The notes beneath the pieces were generated by a model. That model was not told where the DNA came from, searched no databases, and saw nothing but the letters and a program-made list of their open reading frames with translations. This document shows positions 25,205 to 33,537 of a stretch of DNA of 50,417 nt, piece by piece. The translations under genes and the position numbers were made by a program. The DNA is from an uncultured Clostridia bacterium (GTDB lineage Bacteria; Bacillota; Clostridia; Oscillospirales; Ruminococcaceae): positions 1 through 50,417 of the forward strand of contig CALXBH010000039.1 of NCBI GenBank assembly GCA_944386475.1, given 5' to 3'. How positions within the stretch are numbered: position 1 is the first letter of the stretch; each line of letters begins with the position of its first letter.

Positions 25205-25281
25205 GGCGGTATAGCTCAGTTGGCTAGAGCATGCGGTTCATACCCGCAGTGTCGTTGGTTCAACTCCAACTACCGCTACCA
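25205..25281 (+). tRNA. tRNA-Met (CAT), elongator
   Basis: 77 nt with CCA encoded. Acceptor GGCGGTA with TACCGCT, D-arm TAGCTCAGTTGGCTAGAGCA, anticodon CAT at 25239-25241 in the stem TGCGG/CCGCA, T-arm GTTGGTTCAACTCCAAC. The anticodon stem lacks the three G-C pairs of initiator tRNA, so it is the elongator. Confidence 0.95.
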
Positions 25282-25283
25282 AC

Positions 25284-25358
25284 GGCCCGTTGGTCAAGAG
25301 GTTAAGACACCGCCCTTTCACGGCGGTATCGCGAGTTCGATTCTCGCACGGGTCACCA
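25284..25358 (+). tRNA. tRNA-Glu (TTC)
   Basis: 75 nt with CCA encoded. Acceptor GGCCCGT with ACGGGTC, anticodon TTC at 25317-25319 in the stem CCGCC/GGCGG, T-arm GCGAGTTCGATTCTCGC. Two bases after tRNA-Met, clearly co-transcribed. Confidence 0.95.
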
Positions 25359-25363
25359 AAAAT

Positions 25364-25397
25364 CGGAGCAAGCAAGAAAGCTTGCTCCGATTTTTTT
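25364..25397 (+). terminator. Terminator of the tRNA operon
   Basis: CGGAGCAAGC (25364-25373), 6-nt loop, GCTTGCTCCG (25380-25389), then A and seven T. Confidence 0.92.
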
Positions 25398-25441
25398 ATA
25401 ACAAAAGGCCATCTCGTTTTTTAACAAAGGGGGTCCGGTTT

Positions 25442-26062
25442 ATGACGGAACTGGAAAAAATGTACAACGGCATGATTTATGATTCCCATGATGAAGAGCT
25501 TGGTAAGGAACTTAAAAGAAGCCACCGCCTGTGCGAAGCGTATAACGCCCTGGGGGTAGACGACGAAGAAAAGAAACAAGCCATCTTAAAGGAGCTTTTC
25601 GGAACAGATGACTTTGGCGACTACCGCACGATGGATAAACCGATTTATATTGATAACGGCAGGGATATAAAAATCGGTAAAAACTTTTACTCCAACATCC
25701 ATTTTCATTTCAGCGGAGGGAATACCGTCGAAATCGGTGATAACGTGATGATCGGGCCGTACTGTATCCTGGCCACCGGCGTCCATTCCCTGATCGCCGA
25801 GGAACGCCGGATCAAGATCGATGAAAACGGCGTCACCCATAACTATGAATATGGAAAGCCGATTAAAATCGGCAATGACGTTTGGATCGCCTCCAATGTG
25901 ACGATCTGCGGCGGGGTGACCATCGGCGACGGCAGCGTCATCGGGGCAGGCAGCGTTGTAACCAAGGATATTCCGCCCGGCGTTGTCGCTTTTGGCAATC
26001 CCTGTACTGTTCAGCGAAAGATCACCCCCGCGGACAGCATCCATCAAAGAGCCAAAAAATAA
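25442..26062 (+). CDS. Maltose/galactoside O-acetyltransferase-like, hexapeptide repeat
   Basis: A 206-residue left-handed beta-helix acetyltransferase of the LbH maltose/galactoside group. It has an N-terminal helical Mac domain (about 5-60), then repeats with IGxNV, IGNDVW and IGDGSVIGAGSVV hexapeptides. The catalytic His is in TGVHSLIAEERR. There is a longer loop after that motif (residues about 125-140) than in the next gene. The frame runs back through the tRNAs to 25187, but the ATG at 25442 after AAAGGGGG is the real start. Members acetylate sugars with acetyl-CoA in the cytoplasm, possibly to discard non-metabolisable ones. Followed 16 bp on by a paralogue. Confidence 0.85.
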   Translation: MTELEKMYNGMIYDSHDEELGKELKRSHRLCEAYNALGVDDEEKKQAILKELFGTDDFGDYRTMDKPIYIDNGRDIKIGKNFYSNIHFHFSGGNTVEIGDNVMIGPYCILATGVHSLIAEERRIKIDENGVTHNYEYGKPIKIGNDVWIASNVTICGGVTIGDGSVIGAGSVVTKDIPPGVVAFGNPCTVQRKITPADSIHQRAKK

Positions 26063-26077
26063 AAGGAGGATTGTATT

Positions 26078-26710
26078 ATGACAAGCAAAGAACGAAGAGA
26101 AAAAGGTCTGCTGTTTATCGCCGACGAGGCGGACTGGGAAGAGATGAAAAGGGCCCGGCGCCTTACGCAGGAACTGAACACCGCCGACCGGTGGGATTTT
26201 GACAAGATCCGCGCCATTGTCAACGAGCTTTTCGGAAAATCCGATGACACGACCTTTGTCAATCCTCCCTTTTACTGTGATTACGGTTCCAATATCGAGG
26301 TGGGCAAAAACTGCTTTATCAATTATAACTGCGTGATCCTGGACAACGCCAAGGTGACGCTGGGGGATAACTGCCTGATCGCCCCCAACGTTTCCATTTA
26401 CACCGCAGGGCACACCATGCATCCCGATGCGCGGAGCCTCGGCTATGAATACGGCATTGAGATCACGGTGGGCGATAACGTATGGATCGGCGGGAACACC
26501 GTGATCTGCCCCGGCGTTCATATCGGCAGCAATGTGGTGATCGGCGCGGGAAGCATTGTCACCAAGGATATCCCGGACTGGTCCTTTGCCGCCGGAAACC
26601 CTTGCAGGGTGATTCGAGCGATCACGGAGGAGGATAAAAAGTACTATTTTAAAAAGCGGGAGATTGACGAAGAGGTCGCTTTGGCCATCAGCGACATCAA
26701 AACTGAATAA
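26078..26710 (+). CDS. Maltose/galactoside O-acetyltransferase-like paralogue
   Basis: A 210-residue protein of the same family, in tandem. It shows the Mac domain (about 1-55), FYCDYGSNIEVGKNCFINYNC at the helix start, the catalytic His in TAGHTMHP, and C-terminal IGGNTVICPGVHIGSNVVIGAGS repeats ending AGNPCRVIR. Closer to E. coli Maa/LacA in its loops than the upstream copy. AAAAGGAGG precedes the ATG. Both genes probably share one mRNA that ends at the long hairpin at 26762. Confidence 0.87.
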   Translation: MTSKERREKGLLFIADEADWEEMKRARRLTQELNTADRWDFDKIRAIVNELFGKSDDTTFVNPPFYCDYGSNIEVGKNCFINYNCVILDNAKVTLGDNCLIAPNVSIYTAGHTMHPDARSLGYEYGIEITVGDNVWIGGNTVICPGVHIGSNVVIGAGSIVTKDIPDWSFAAGNPCRVIRAITEEDKKYYFKKREIDEEVALAISDIKTE

Positions 26711-27017
26711 GCGCTTTTTGTATACGGGATCCGGTTGCGATTAATTATATGCAAAATATGCAAAGCCGCTGCTCAAAACATTTTCTGCCTGCGGGAAAAT
26801 TTTTTCGCTTTCAGAATGTTTTGGCAGCGGCTTTTTTGTTTGCCGTGGACAAGCAGGGCTTATAAACAACCGGATATAACGCAGAATGGCGGCACAGCTG
26901 TCAAAACTGTGCCGCCACAACGACATAACATGTAACGATTATATCAAAGCGTTTTCCCTTTTCCCTCATTTTTATGATATCTCTGACCGAAAAGCTCCGG
27001 TTAACGGGGTAAACCAG
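26711..27017. other. Intergenic stretch with two hairpins
   Basis: It holds the terminator at 26762-26837 and a second 10-bp hairpin without T run, GGCGGCACAG (26888-26897) with CTGTGCCGCC (26907-26916). The latter may serve spoVS from the other side. No gene is visible. Confidence 0.6.
26762..26837 (+). terminator. Long terminator after acetyltransferase pair
   Basis: A long imperfect stem: AAAGCCGCTGC-T-CAAAACATT-TT-CTG pairs with CAGAATGTTTTGGCAGCGGCTTT, followed by TTTTTTG. Confidence 0.75.
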
Positions 27018-27278
27018 CTATCGCGGTTCCACAATCAGCTTGATGGCCGTGCGCTCCACCCCGTCAATTTCCACATTGGCAAAGGCCGGAACGCAGATTA
27101 AGTCCACCCCTGCCGGAGCCATGTAACCCCGGGCAATCGCAATGGCTTTGATCGCCTGATTGGCGGCGCCTGCGCCTACGGCTTGGATTTCCACCGCGCC
27201 TTTTTCCCGGATGACGCCCGCAATCGCGCCTGCCACTGAATTGGGTACTGATTTTGCTGAAACTTTCAGAATATCCAT
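27018..27278 (-). CDS. spoVS: Stage V sporulation protein S
   Basis: An 86-residue Alba-like SpoVS protein, the exact usual length. Seen: MDILKVSAKSVPNSVAGAIAGVIR, then the IQAVGAGAANQAIKAIAIARGY segment and a C-terminal RTAIKLIVEP. In Bacillus it affects septation and spore coat assembly; it is also found in non-sporulators. ATG 27278 is chosen over 27296 because AGAAGG lies 7 nt before it and the product then begins as in the family. It follows ymdB, as in B. subtilis, with a gap of about 110 bp. Confidence 0.95.
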   Translation of the reverse strand: MDILKVSAKSVPNSVAGAIAGVIREKGAVEIQAVGAGAANQAIKAIAIARGYMAPAGVDLICVPAFANVEIDGVERTAIKLIVEPR

Positions 27279-27386
27279 AGCCTGACCTTCTTCCATTTAG
27301 ACTATATAACTATAATACATGTTTTACACAGTTTTTTCAATAAAAAAGCGGAATTTACCCCTATATTTATCATAAAATTGTTACAT

Positions 27387-28160
27387 TTATTCAAAACGAA
27401 TTCGTTTTATTTGCACACATTGCCCTGTCTTTTCATCGGCCTCAATCAGCACCCCGCACAGGGCGCAGGGGCCGTCCGCCGTCTCAAACCGGGTGGGCAT
27501 CCGAGTCAAAAAACGCTGGATCACACAGTCGGGCTTTACCCCCAAAACCGACCGGACAGGCCCGGTCATCCCCAGGTCGGTGATGCAGCCGGTGCCGCCG
27601 GGGAGGATCTGCTCATCCGCCGTCTGCACATGGGTGTGGGTGCCCCAAAGAGCCGTGACCCTGCCGTCTAAGTAATTTGCCAGGGCCAGCTTTTCGCTGG
27701 TAGCCTCCCCGTGGAAGTCCACAAAAACAAGCGGGGTATCGATCTCTTTTAACAGCCGGTCGGCCGCTGTAAACGGGTTTTCTAAGCCGTCCATAAACAC
27801 TGTTCCCTGCAAATTGATTACAGCGGCCCGCCACCGGCCGGCGTCGTAAAGATACACCCCGCTCCCCGGGCAGGAGGGGGGATAGTTCCCCGGCCGCAGC
27901 ACCTGGGGCGTTTCCTCCAGATAAGGGTAGATCTCCCGCCGCTTAAACACATGGTTGCCGGTGGTGATTACATCCGCGCCGCTGTCCAGCAGGTGGGCGG
28001 CAGAGGAGGGGAGGATACCGTTTCCCACCGCGGAATTTTCCCCGTTGACGATGGTGAGATCCGCCGAAAGCTGTCTCTTGATCTCCGGCAGCCGCCTGCG
28101 CACAAACTCGCAGCCGGGAGCCCCCACCACGTCGCCTATCGCCAGTACCCGCACTGTCAT
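27387..28160 (-). CDS. ymdB: YmdB-family metallophosphoesterase
   Basis: A 257-residue phosphodiesterase of the YmdB family (DR1281-like). It hydrolyses cyclic nucleotides such as 2',3'-cAMP in vitro and influences biofilm choice in Bacillus. Metal-binding motifs: GDVVG (residues 9-13), NGEN near 40, TGNHV near 66-70, DFHGEATSEK near 148, and GTHTHVQTAD near 173. All are intact. ATG at 28160; GAAAGGA before it. Neighbour of spoVS, the conserved partner. The usual upstream gene, rny (RNase Y), is not here; aroK lies upstream instead. Confidence 0.93.
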   Translation of the reverse strand: MTVRVLAIGDVVGAPGCEFVRRRLPEIKRQLSADLTIVNGENSAVGNGILPSSAAHLLDSGADVITTGNHVFKRREIYPYLEETPQVLRPGNYPPSCPGSGVYLYDAGRWRAAVINLQGTVFMDGLENPFTAADRLLKEIDTPLVFVDFHGEATSEKLALANYLDGRVTALWGTHTHVQTADEQILPGGTGCITDLGMTGPVRSVLGVKPDCVIQRFLTRMPTRFETADGPCALCGVLIEADEKTGQCVQIKRIRFE

Positions 28161-28185
28161 CCTTCCTTTCGTTGTTTGCCCCGGG

Positions 28186-28692
28186 TCACCCCAGAGATTT
28201 TACTCTTTGTATAATTAAATCTGAAGTTTCCATAGGGGATAGAACCTGTTCCACCGACAGGTCGCATACCGAGCTGTAAACCTCCCGGCGGGTGTTGTAC
28301 AGCGCCTCCAGCTCCTCCGGGGTGCTGCGGGCCGCCACCGGGCGGTTTTCATCCCCCTTGATCCGCCGGTAGCACTCGGCGAAGGGGATGTCTAAAAAGA
28401 CGATTTTCCCGCTCTCTTTAGCCGCCTGCACGTTTTGGGGGCGCATCAGCGTCCCGCCCCCGGTGGCGATCACCATCCGGGGCTTTTGGGAAAGCTCCGA
28501 AAGGCATTTGGTCTCCCAATCCCGGAAGGCCTCCTCCCCCTGGGAGGCGAAGATCTCGGGGATGGATTTCCCCGCTTTTTCCACAATATAATCGTCCAAA
28601 TCCAAAAAGCGGGTCCCCAGGCCTTTGGCCAGCTGTTTGCCCACGGTGGATTTGCCGCAGCCCATAAAGCCGCAGAGATAAAGATGGTTCAT
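28186..28692 (-). CDS. aroK: Shikimate kinase
   Basis: A 168-residue kinase that makes shikimate-3-phosphate from shikimate and ATP, the fifth step toward chorismate. Seen: P-loop GFMGCGKST (residues 8-16), DLDDYI for Mg and shikimate, FRDWE, the GGGTLMR substrate loop, and the RPVAA lid. Length normal. ATG after AAAGGGA, 17 bp downstream of aroE, so the two form one operon. Confidence 0.95.
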   Translation of the reverse strand: MNHLYLCGFMGCGKSTVGKQLAKGLGTRFLDLDDYIVEKAGKSIPEIFASQGEEAFRDWETKCLSELSQKPRMVIATGGGTLMRPQNVQAAKESGKIVFLDIPFAECYRRIKGDENRPVAARSTPEELEALYNTRREVYSSVCDLSVEQVLSPMETSDLIIQRVKSLG

Positions 28693-28709
28693 GGCGGTCC
28701 CTTTCTGTC

Positions 28710-29558
28710 TTACCGGAATTTTTCCTGCACCTGTTTGCCCATGTCCCGGATCAGCTCGTCGATATCCTCCAAAGCGTACTGGGCGTTATCCCAGATCTCG
28801 TGGGCGGCCACCGCCTGCCACACCAGCATGGCCATCCCGCCGGCCGCAGGCTTATGAAGCTCATGGGCCGTCTGGATAAGCTTGGTCTCAAAGGGGTTAT
28901 ACACCGCGTCGAACACCCGGCCGCACCGGGCGACCACCTCGGGGCCCACCGGGCAGTTTTCCTCGTGGGGGTACATCCCCACCGGGGTGGCGTTGCACAA
29001 AAGATCGTACTCCCCGGAGATGGCGTCCAGGGTGGTAATATTGACCTGTGCGCCGGGGACTTTTTCCCCGATCTCCTGCTTTAACTCCCCGGCGGCGGGC
29101 AGGTCGGATTCCCGCACCGCGATGGTGAGCGTCCCGCCGGAAAAGGCCGTCTCGATGGCCATCATCCGGCCGGCGCCGCCGCAGCCTAACAGCAAAACCC
29201 GTCCTTTTAAATCCCCGCCGATGGCCTCCACCGCCCGGGTAAAGCCGATCACGTCGGTGTTGTAGCCGGTCTTGGTCTTACAGTCCACCACGTTGACCGC
29301 CCCATAGCGCCGGGCGGTCTCGTCCAACGCGCTAAGGCTTTCCATAATCCCCAGCTTGTGGGGAATGGTCACGTTAAAGCCTGCCATGGTCTGGAAGAGC
29401 TCCTCAGCCGTTTTAGAAAGCTCCTCCGGAGGGACCTCCCGCACGCCGTACTCCACCGAATCGTCCCCCGACAGCTTGAACAGCCGCAGGTGGATAGGGG
29501 GAGACATGGTGTGTCCCAAAGGATACCCGATGACGCAGAATTTTCGATTGCCTTCCAT
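28710..29558 (-). CDS. aroE: Shikimate dehydrogenase
   Basis: A 282-residue NADPH-dependent enzyme that reduces 3-dehydroshikimate to shikimate. Seen: GYPLGHTMSPPIH (shikimate binding), FNVTIPHKLGIM with the catalytic Lys, AVNVVD, GFTRA, and the glycine-rich GCGGAGRM nucleotide loop near 125, then DAVYNPFET and a C-terminal GGMAMLVWQA. Translated just before aroK. It starts 18 bp downstream of fabD, so fabD-aroE-aroK may be one transcript that mixes fatty acid and aromatic synthesis. Confidence 0.95.
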   Translation of the reverse strand: MEGNRKFCVIGYPLGHTMSPPIHLRLFKLSGDDSVEYGVREVPPEELSKTAEELFQTMAGFNVTIPHKLGIMESLSALDETARRYGAVNVVDCKTKTGYNTDVIGFTRAVEAIGGDLKGRVLLLGCGGAGRMMAIETAFSGGTLTIAVRESDLPAAGELKQEIGEKVPGAQVNITTLDAISGEYDLLCNATPVGMYPHEENCPVGPEVVARCGRVFDAVYNPFETKLIQTAHELHKPAAGGMAMLVWQAVAAHEIWDNAQYALEDIDELIRDMGKQVQEKFR

Positions 29559-29576
29559 GATGCTTTCCTTCTTTCC

Positions 29577-30509
29577 TTATTCGGCGGCGTTTAACGTTTC
29601 CAATGCCTTTTGCAGGGTCTTTTCGTTTTCCACGTTCAGGGCGGTGACACCTTTAAACGTCTTTTTCACAAGGCCGGTGAGCACCCGGCCGGGGCCCAGT
29701 TCCACATAAGCCGTGGCGCCGTCTGCCGCCAGGGCGTTTAATTCGTCCACAAAATACACGGGGGAAGCCAGATGCCGGGACAGATAACCGGGCATGTCGG
29801 AAAAGTCCGTCATCCGGCCCCCTAAGGTGTTGGAGTAAAAGGGCACGGTGGGCTCTGCAAATTTCACGTCCTTGATGGCCGCCAAAAATTCCTCGGCGGC
29901 AGGCTCCATTAATTTGGAGTGGAACGCGGCGCTGACGTTGAGCTTAATGGCCCTTGCACCCAAAGCGGCGAGCTTTTCCGCCGCCGCAGCAGCCGCAGCA
30001 GACTCTCCGGCGATGGCCGTCTGGGTGGGGCAGTTAAAGTTCACCGGGGTCACATAGCCCTCCACCTCTTCACAGGTTTTTAAAATGGTGTCTTTATCGC
30101 TGCCCACAATCGCGTACATGGCGCCGTCCTGTTTTTCCGCGCAGGCCTGCATGGCCGCCGCCCGGTGGCGGATGACGGTGAAGCCCTGCTCCATGGTAAG
30201 CATCCCGGAGGCCACCATCGCCGCGTATTCACCCAAGGAATGGCCCGCCACCGCCATGCACTCCACGCCGTTTGCCCTGACCGCTTCCAGCGCCGCCAGG
30301 CTGGTGGCGAAAATGGCCGGCTGGCTCACCTTGGTTTGGGCGAGAAAGCTTTCCTCCCCCTCAAAGCAGGCGGCGGCCAGGTCAAACCCCAACAGGTCGG
30401 AGCCACACTCATACACCTGTTTGGCCGCCGGGAACAGCTCCGCTAATTCCTTGCCCATGCCGCTGTATTGGGAGCCCTGCCCCGCAAATAAAAATACCGG
30501 TTTTGTCAT
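29577..30509 (-). CDS. fabD: Malonyl-CoA:ACP transacylase
   Basis: A 310-residue enzyme that loads malonyl groups from CoA to ACP for fatty acid synthesis. Seen: FAGQGSQYSGMG at the start, the GHSLGEYAAM nucleophile Ser motif near 90, the RHRAAAMQ Arg, and a VSAAFHSKLM segment with the catalytic His near 200. The frame opens at 30614, but ATG 30509 with AAAGGACG is the family start. It is transcribed away from fabH, though in most Firmicutes fabD lies inside the plus-strand run between fabK and fabG. It has its own promoter region with a Rex/Crp-like palindrome. Confidence 0.95.
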   Translation of the reverse strand: MTKPVFLFAGQGSQYSGMGKELAELFPAAKQVYECGSDLLGFDLAAACFEGEESFLAQTKVSQPAIFATSLAALEAVRANGVECMAVAGHSLGEYAAMVASGMLTMEQGFTVIRHRAAAMQACAEKQDGAMYAIVGSDKDTILKTCEEVEGYVTPVNFNCPTQTAIAGESAAAAAAAEKLAALGARAIKLNVSAAFHSKLMEPAAEEFLAAIKDVKFAEPTVPFYSNTLGGRMTDFSDMPGYLSRHLASPVYFVDELNALAADGATAYVELGPGRVLTGLVKKTFKGVTALNVENEKTLQKALETLNAAE

Positions 30510-30543
30510 GTGTTTTTCGTCCTTTCTATGGAATGTTAATATT

Positions 30544-30561
30544 TTGTGAATTTTATCACAA
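30544..30561. promoter_or_regulatory. Candidate Rex or Crp/Fnr-type operator before fabD
   Basis: TTGTGAATTTTATCACAA, with 6-bp arms and N6, matches the palindrome known for Rex and for Crp/Fnr regulators. On the minus strand a possible -10 (TAAAAT, 30555-30550) lies in its centre, 35-52 bp before the fabD ATG. No regulator gene of those families is in the window. Confidence 0.5.
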
Positions 30562-30607
30562 TAACTGTAAAAAAATACCTTCTCCTGCCAAATAAAGGCA
30601 ATTCTTA

Positions 30608-30636
30608 TTGACAAAAAGGCCGCTTGCTAATACAAT
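30608..30636 (+). promoter_or_regulatory. Promoter of the fabH operon
   Basis: TTGACA (30608-30613), 17-nt spacer, TACAAT (30631-30636). The leader to fabH is about 155 nt and has a small hairpin AAGGCC/GGCCTT (30696-30711). I see no FapR- or FabT-like site. Confidence 0.78.
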
Positions 30637-30796
30637 TAATAAAATAGGGTATTTATGTGAATCGCTGCAATTAGTGGTCGTTATCATCAGGCGGCAAGGC
30701 CTTATGGCCTTTCTTATATGTCTTATATGAATATACCACAGTCCGGCCGGGGTTTTCAAGTATGGGGGCCCTGCCCGGAAACAGAGGAGTATTTTT

Positions 30797-31795
30797 ATGG
30801 CAGGAATCAAAATTATCGGCACGGGGAAATATGTCCCCGAAACGGTCAGCACCAACGAGGATTTTACCAAGATCGTGGACACCTCCGACGAGTGGATCAC
30901 CCAGCGCACCGGCATCAAAACCCGGCACATGTCCGACGGGGAGCCCAGCTGGTACATGGGGATGAAGGCGGGGGCCCAGGCCATCGAAAGCGCAGGACTT
31001 TCTCCCGACGACATCGACATGGTGATCTGCACCAGCGTGACAGGGGACTATTACACCCCCGCCACCGCCAACATCGTCCAGGGGAAGCTTAACATCCATC
31101 ACGCCTTCAGCATCGACATCAACTGCGCCTGCGCGGGGTTTGTCTACGCGCTGGACATGGCCCGCCGGTATTTGAGCGTGGGGGAGGATGTGCAAAACAT
31201 CCTGATCGTCAGCCCGGAAAACATCACCAAGCTTGTGGACTACACCGACCGGAGCACCTGCGTGCTGTTTGGGGACGGCGCGGGGGCGGCGGTGGTCACC
31301 CGCTCGGAGGGCTTTTACCACTCCTACCTGGAGACCGACGGCAGCGGCGCGGACAAGATCTACGCCCAGTCGGCCCGCCCGGGCAACGCCTTTACCAACC
31401 GGGAAAAGGCCGAATCCTTTAAAGAGCTGTTCCCCCAGGGGAAGGAACATTATATGTATATGGCGGGCAACGACGTCTACCGGTTCGCCACCACCAAAAT
31501 GCCTGAAGCGCTGGAAAAAGCCTGCGCCAAGGCGGGATTTACCCCGGCGGATCTGGATATCATCATCCCCCACCAGGCAAACGCCCGGATCATCACCACC
31601 GCGGCAAAGAACCTAAAGCTCCCCATGGAGAAATTCTATGTGAATATTGAACATTACGGCAACATCTCCAGCGCCTGCATCCCCATCTGCCTGCATGAGC
31701 TCAGGGAGGCGGGGCGGCTGCACTCCGGCGACAAGGTGGGCCTTGTGGGCTTCGGCGCGGGGCTGATTTTCGGCGCCTGCGTATTCGAGTATTAA
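30797..31795 (+). CDS. fabH: 3-oxoacyl-ACP synthase III
   Basis: A 332-residue KAS III that starts each fatty acid by condensing acyl-CoA with malonyl-ACP. Seen: Cys 112 in CACAGF, His in PHQANARI, and Asn in HYGNISSA, the Cys-His-Asn triad. The N-terminal DEWITQRTGIKTRH is the usual CoA-binding segment. ATG after AGAGGAG. First gene of the operon and 15 bp before fabK. Confidence 0.96.
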   Translation: MAGIKIIGTGKYVPETVSTNEDFTKIVDTSDEWITQRTGIKTRHMSDGEPSWYMGMKAGAQAIESAGLSPDDIDMVICTSVTGDYYTPATANIVQGKLNIHHAFSIDINCACAGFVYALDMARRYLSVGEDVQNILIVSPENITKLVDYTDRSTCVLFGDGAGAAVVTRSEGFYHSYLETDGSGADKIYAQSARPGNAFTNREKAESFKELFPQGKEHYMYMAGNDVYRFATTKMPEALEKACAKAGFTPADLDIIIPHQANARIITTAAKNLKLPMEKFYVNIEHYGNISSACIPICLHELREAGRLHSGDKVGLVGFGAGLIFGACVFEY

Positions 31796-31810
31796 TCACA
31801 GAGGAATCCT

Positions 31811-32764
31811 ATGAAAACAAAGATTACCGAATTATTCGGCATTAAATACCCCCTGTTCCAGGGCGGGATGGCCTGGGTGTCCGACGGGACGCTGGCCGCC
31901 GCTGTCTCGAACGGGGGAGGGTTGGGGCTTATTGCCTCCGGTTCCGCCCCCGCCGACGTTGTAGAGAAGGAAATCCGCCGGTGCCGTGCGCTTACCGACA
32001 AGCCCTTCGGGGTCAACATCATGCTCATGAGCCCCCACGCGCCCGCCATCGCGGAGCTTGTCATCAAAGAACAGGTGCCGGTTGTCACCACCGGGGCGGG
32101 CAATCCCGGAAAGTATATGGAAGCCTGGAAGGCCGCGGGCGTCAAGGTGGTCCCGGTGATCCCCTCGGTGGCGCTGGCCCAGCGGGTGGAACGCCTGGGC
32201 GCGGACGCCGTGGTGGCCGAAGGGTGCGAATCCGGCGGCCACATCGGGGAGGCCACCACCATGAGCCTTGTGCCCCAGGTGGCGGATGGGGTGAACATCC
32301 CGGTGATCGCCGCCGGCGGCATCGGCGATGGCCGGGGCATTGCGGCGGCGCTGATGCTGGGCGCTCAGGGAGTACAGCTGGGCACCCGGTTTTTGGCCAG
32401 CACCGAATGTCCTGTTCACCCAAACTACAAGCAGATGGTATTAGACGCCAAGGACACCGACACAGCGGTGACCGGGCGGGCGGCCGGACGGCCGGTGCGC
32501 GCCATCCGCAACCGATTGACCAGGCGGCTTTCGGATCTGGAAAAAAGCGGCGCTTCCCCTGACGAGTTTGAGGAACTGGCCCTCGGCTCCCTGCGCCGGG
32601 CCGTACAGGACGGCGACAGAGAGGAAGGCAGCTTTATGGCAGGCCAGATCGCGGGGCTGATCCGGGAGGTAAAGCCCTGCGGGGAAATCATACAGGAATT
32701 ATTCGGCGAGGCCGAGGATCTATTACAACATATTGAACAAAGAAGAGGTGTTACCATTGGCTAA
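31811..32764 (+). CDS. fabK: Enoyl-ACP reductase II, FMN-dependent
   Basis: A 317-residue flavoprotein of the FabK/2-nitropropane dioxygenase group that reduces enoyl-ACP in the last step of each elongation cycle. Seen: YPLFQGGMAWVSD, NGGGLGLI, VTTGAGNPG, the CESGGHIGE active-site stretch, and the FMN phosphate site AAGGIGDGRG / LGAQGVQLGTRF. It replaces FabI, as in many Clostridia and Streptococcus, which means reduced triclosan sensitivity in the family. The stop overlaps the start of fabG by a few bases. Confidence 0.96.
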   Translation: MKTKITELFGIKYPLFQGGMAWVSDGTLAAAVSNGGGLGLIASGSAPADVVEKEIRRCRALTDKPFGVNIMLMSPHAPAIAELVIKEQVPVVTTGAGNPGKYMEAWKAAGVKVVPVIPSVALAQRVERLGADAVVAEGCESGGHIGEATTMSLVPQVADGVNIPVIAAGGIGDGRGIAAALMLGAQGVQLGTRFLASTECPVHPNYKQMVLDAKDTDTAVTGRAAGRPVRAIRNRLTRRLSDLEKSGASPDEFEELALGSLRRAVQDGDREEGSFMAGQIAGLIREVKPCGEIIQELFGEAEDLLQHIEQRRGVTIG

Positions 32765-33500
32765 GACAGCATTGATTACAGGAGCTTCCCAGGGTATCGG
32801 AGCATGCATCGCCAAGCGCTTGGCCGCGGACGGCTTTAACATCGCGGTCAACTGCCGGGGCGAGTGGGAGCAGGAAAACGGCGGAAACCAGGTGGCGGAA
32901 GCCTGCCGCGCCCTGGGCGTGGAGGCGGAGTGCTTTTTGTGCGACGTGTCCGACTTTGACGCCTGCGCGGCCATGACCAAGGCGGTTAAGGAGCGGTTCG
33001 GCACCATCGACGTGCTGGTCAACAACGCCGGCATCACCAAAGACGGCCTTTTGGTCCGCATGAGCAAAGAGCAGTTTGACGCGGTGACAAACGTCAACTA
33101 CAACAGTGTGTTCAACATGACCCGGCATGTAGGCGGCGTGATGATGCGGCAGAAATCCGGGCATATCATCAACATCTCCTCGGTGGCGGGTGTGTACGGC
33201 AATCCCGGGCAGATCAACTATTCCGCCAGCAAGGCGGGCATCATCGGCATGACCCTGACCACCGCCAAGGAATTAGGCCCCCGGAACATCACCTGCAACG
33301 CGGTGGCCCCCGGCTTTATCGAAACGGCCATGACCGCCGAGCTCCCTGAAAAGGTCCGGGAGGAGTCCATGAAGCTTGTTTCCTTAAAGCGCTACGGCAA
33401 GCCGGAAGAGGTCGCCTCGGTGGTGGCTTTCCTGGCTTCGGACGATGCTTCCTACGTCTCCGGACAGGTGATCGTCGTAGACGGCGCCATGATGATGTAA
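32757..33500 (+). CDS. fabG: 3-oxoacyl-ACP reductase
   Basis: A 247-residue short-chain dehydrogenase that reduces 3-oxoacyl-ACP with NADPH. Seen: TGASQGIGACIA (Rossmann loop), NNAG, and the Ser-Tyr-Lys triad in ISSVAG and YSASKAG. The start is TTG at 32757, overlapping the fabK stop by 8 nt. AAGAGG sits 8 nt before it and there is no in-frame ATG nearby, and the product begins where FabG proteins begin. The overlap suggests translational coupling with fabK. Confidence 0.94.
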   Translation: MAKTALITGASQGIGACIAKRLAADGFNIAVNCRGEWEQENGGNQVAEACRALGVEAECFLCDVSDFDACAAMTKAVKERFGTIDVLVNNAGITKDGLLVRMSKEQFDAVTNVNYNSVFNMTRHVGGVMMRQKSGHIINISSVAGVYGNPGQINYSASKAGIIGMTLTTAKELGPRNITCNAVAPGFIETAMTAELPEKVREESMKLVSLKRYGKPEEVASVVAFLASDDASYVSGQVIVVDGAMMM

Positions 33501-33537
33501 GAGAAAAACACATCCGTAAAAAGCGAGGGAAATCAGT

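Noticed and set aside
25187-25441. Open frame through tRNA-Met and tRNA-Glu as an N-terminal extension of the acetyltransferase
   Set aside because: The frame reads through two clear tRNAs and a terminator; the ATG at 25442 has its own ribosome site.
25586-26521. 311-residue antisense frame over both acetyltransferase genes
   Set aside because: Caused by repeated hexapeptide codons on the other strand; it also spans a gene boundary.
30510-30796. FapR or FabT operator for the fab operon
   Set aside because: No match to the known boxes; only the TTGTGA-N6-TCACAA palindrome stands out.
30671-31573. 300-residue antisense frame over fabH
   Set aside because: Shadow of a well-recognised essential gene.
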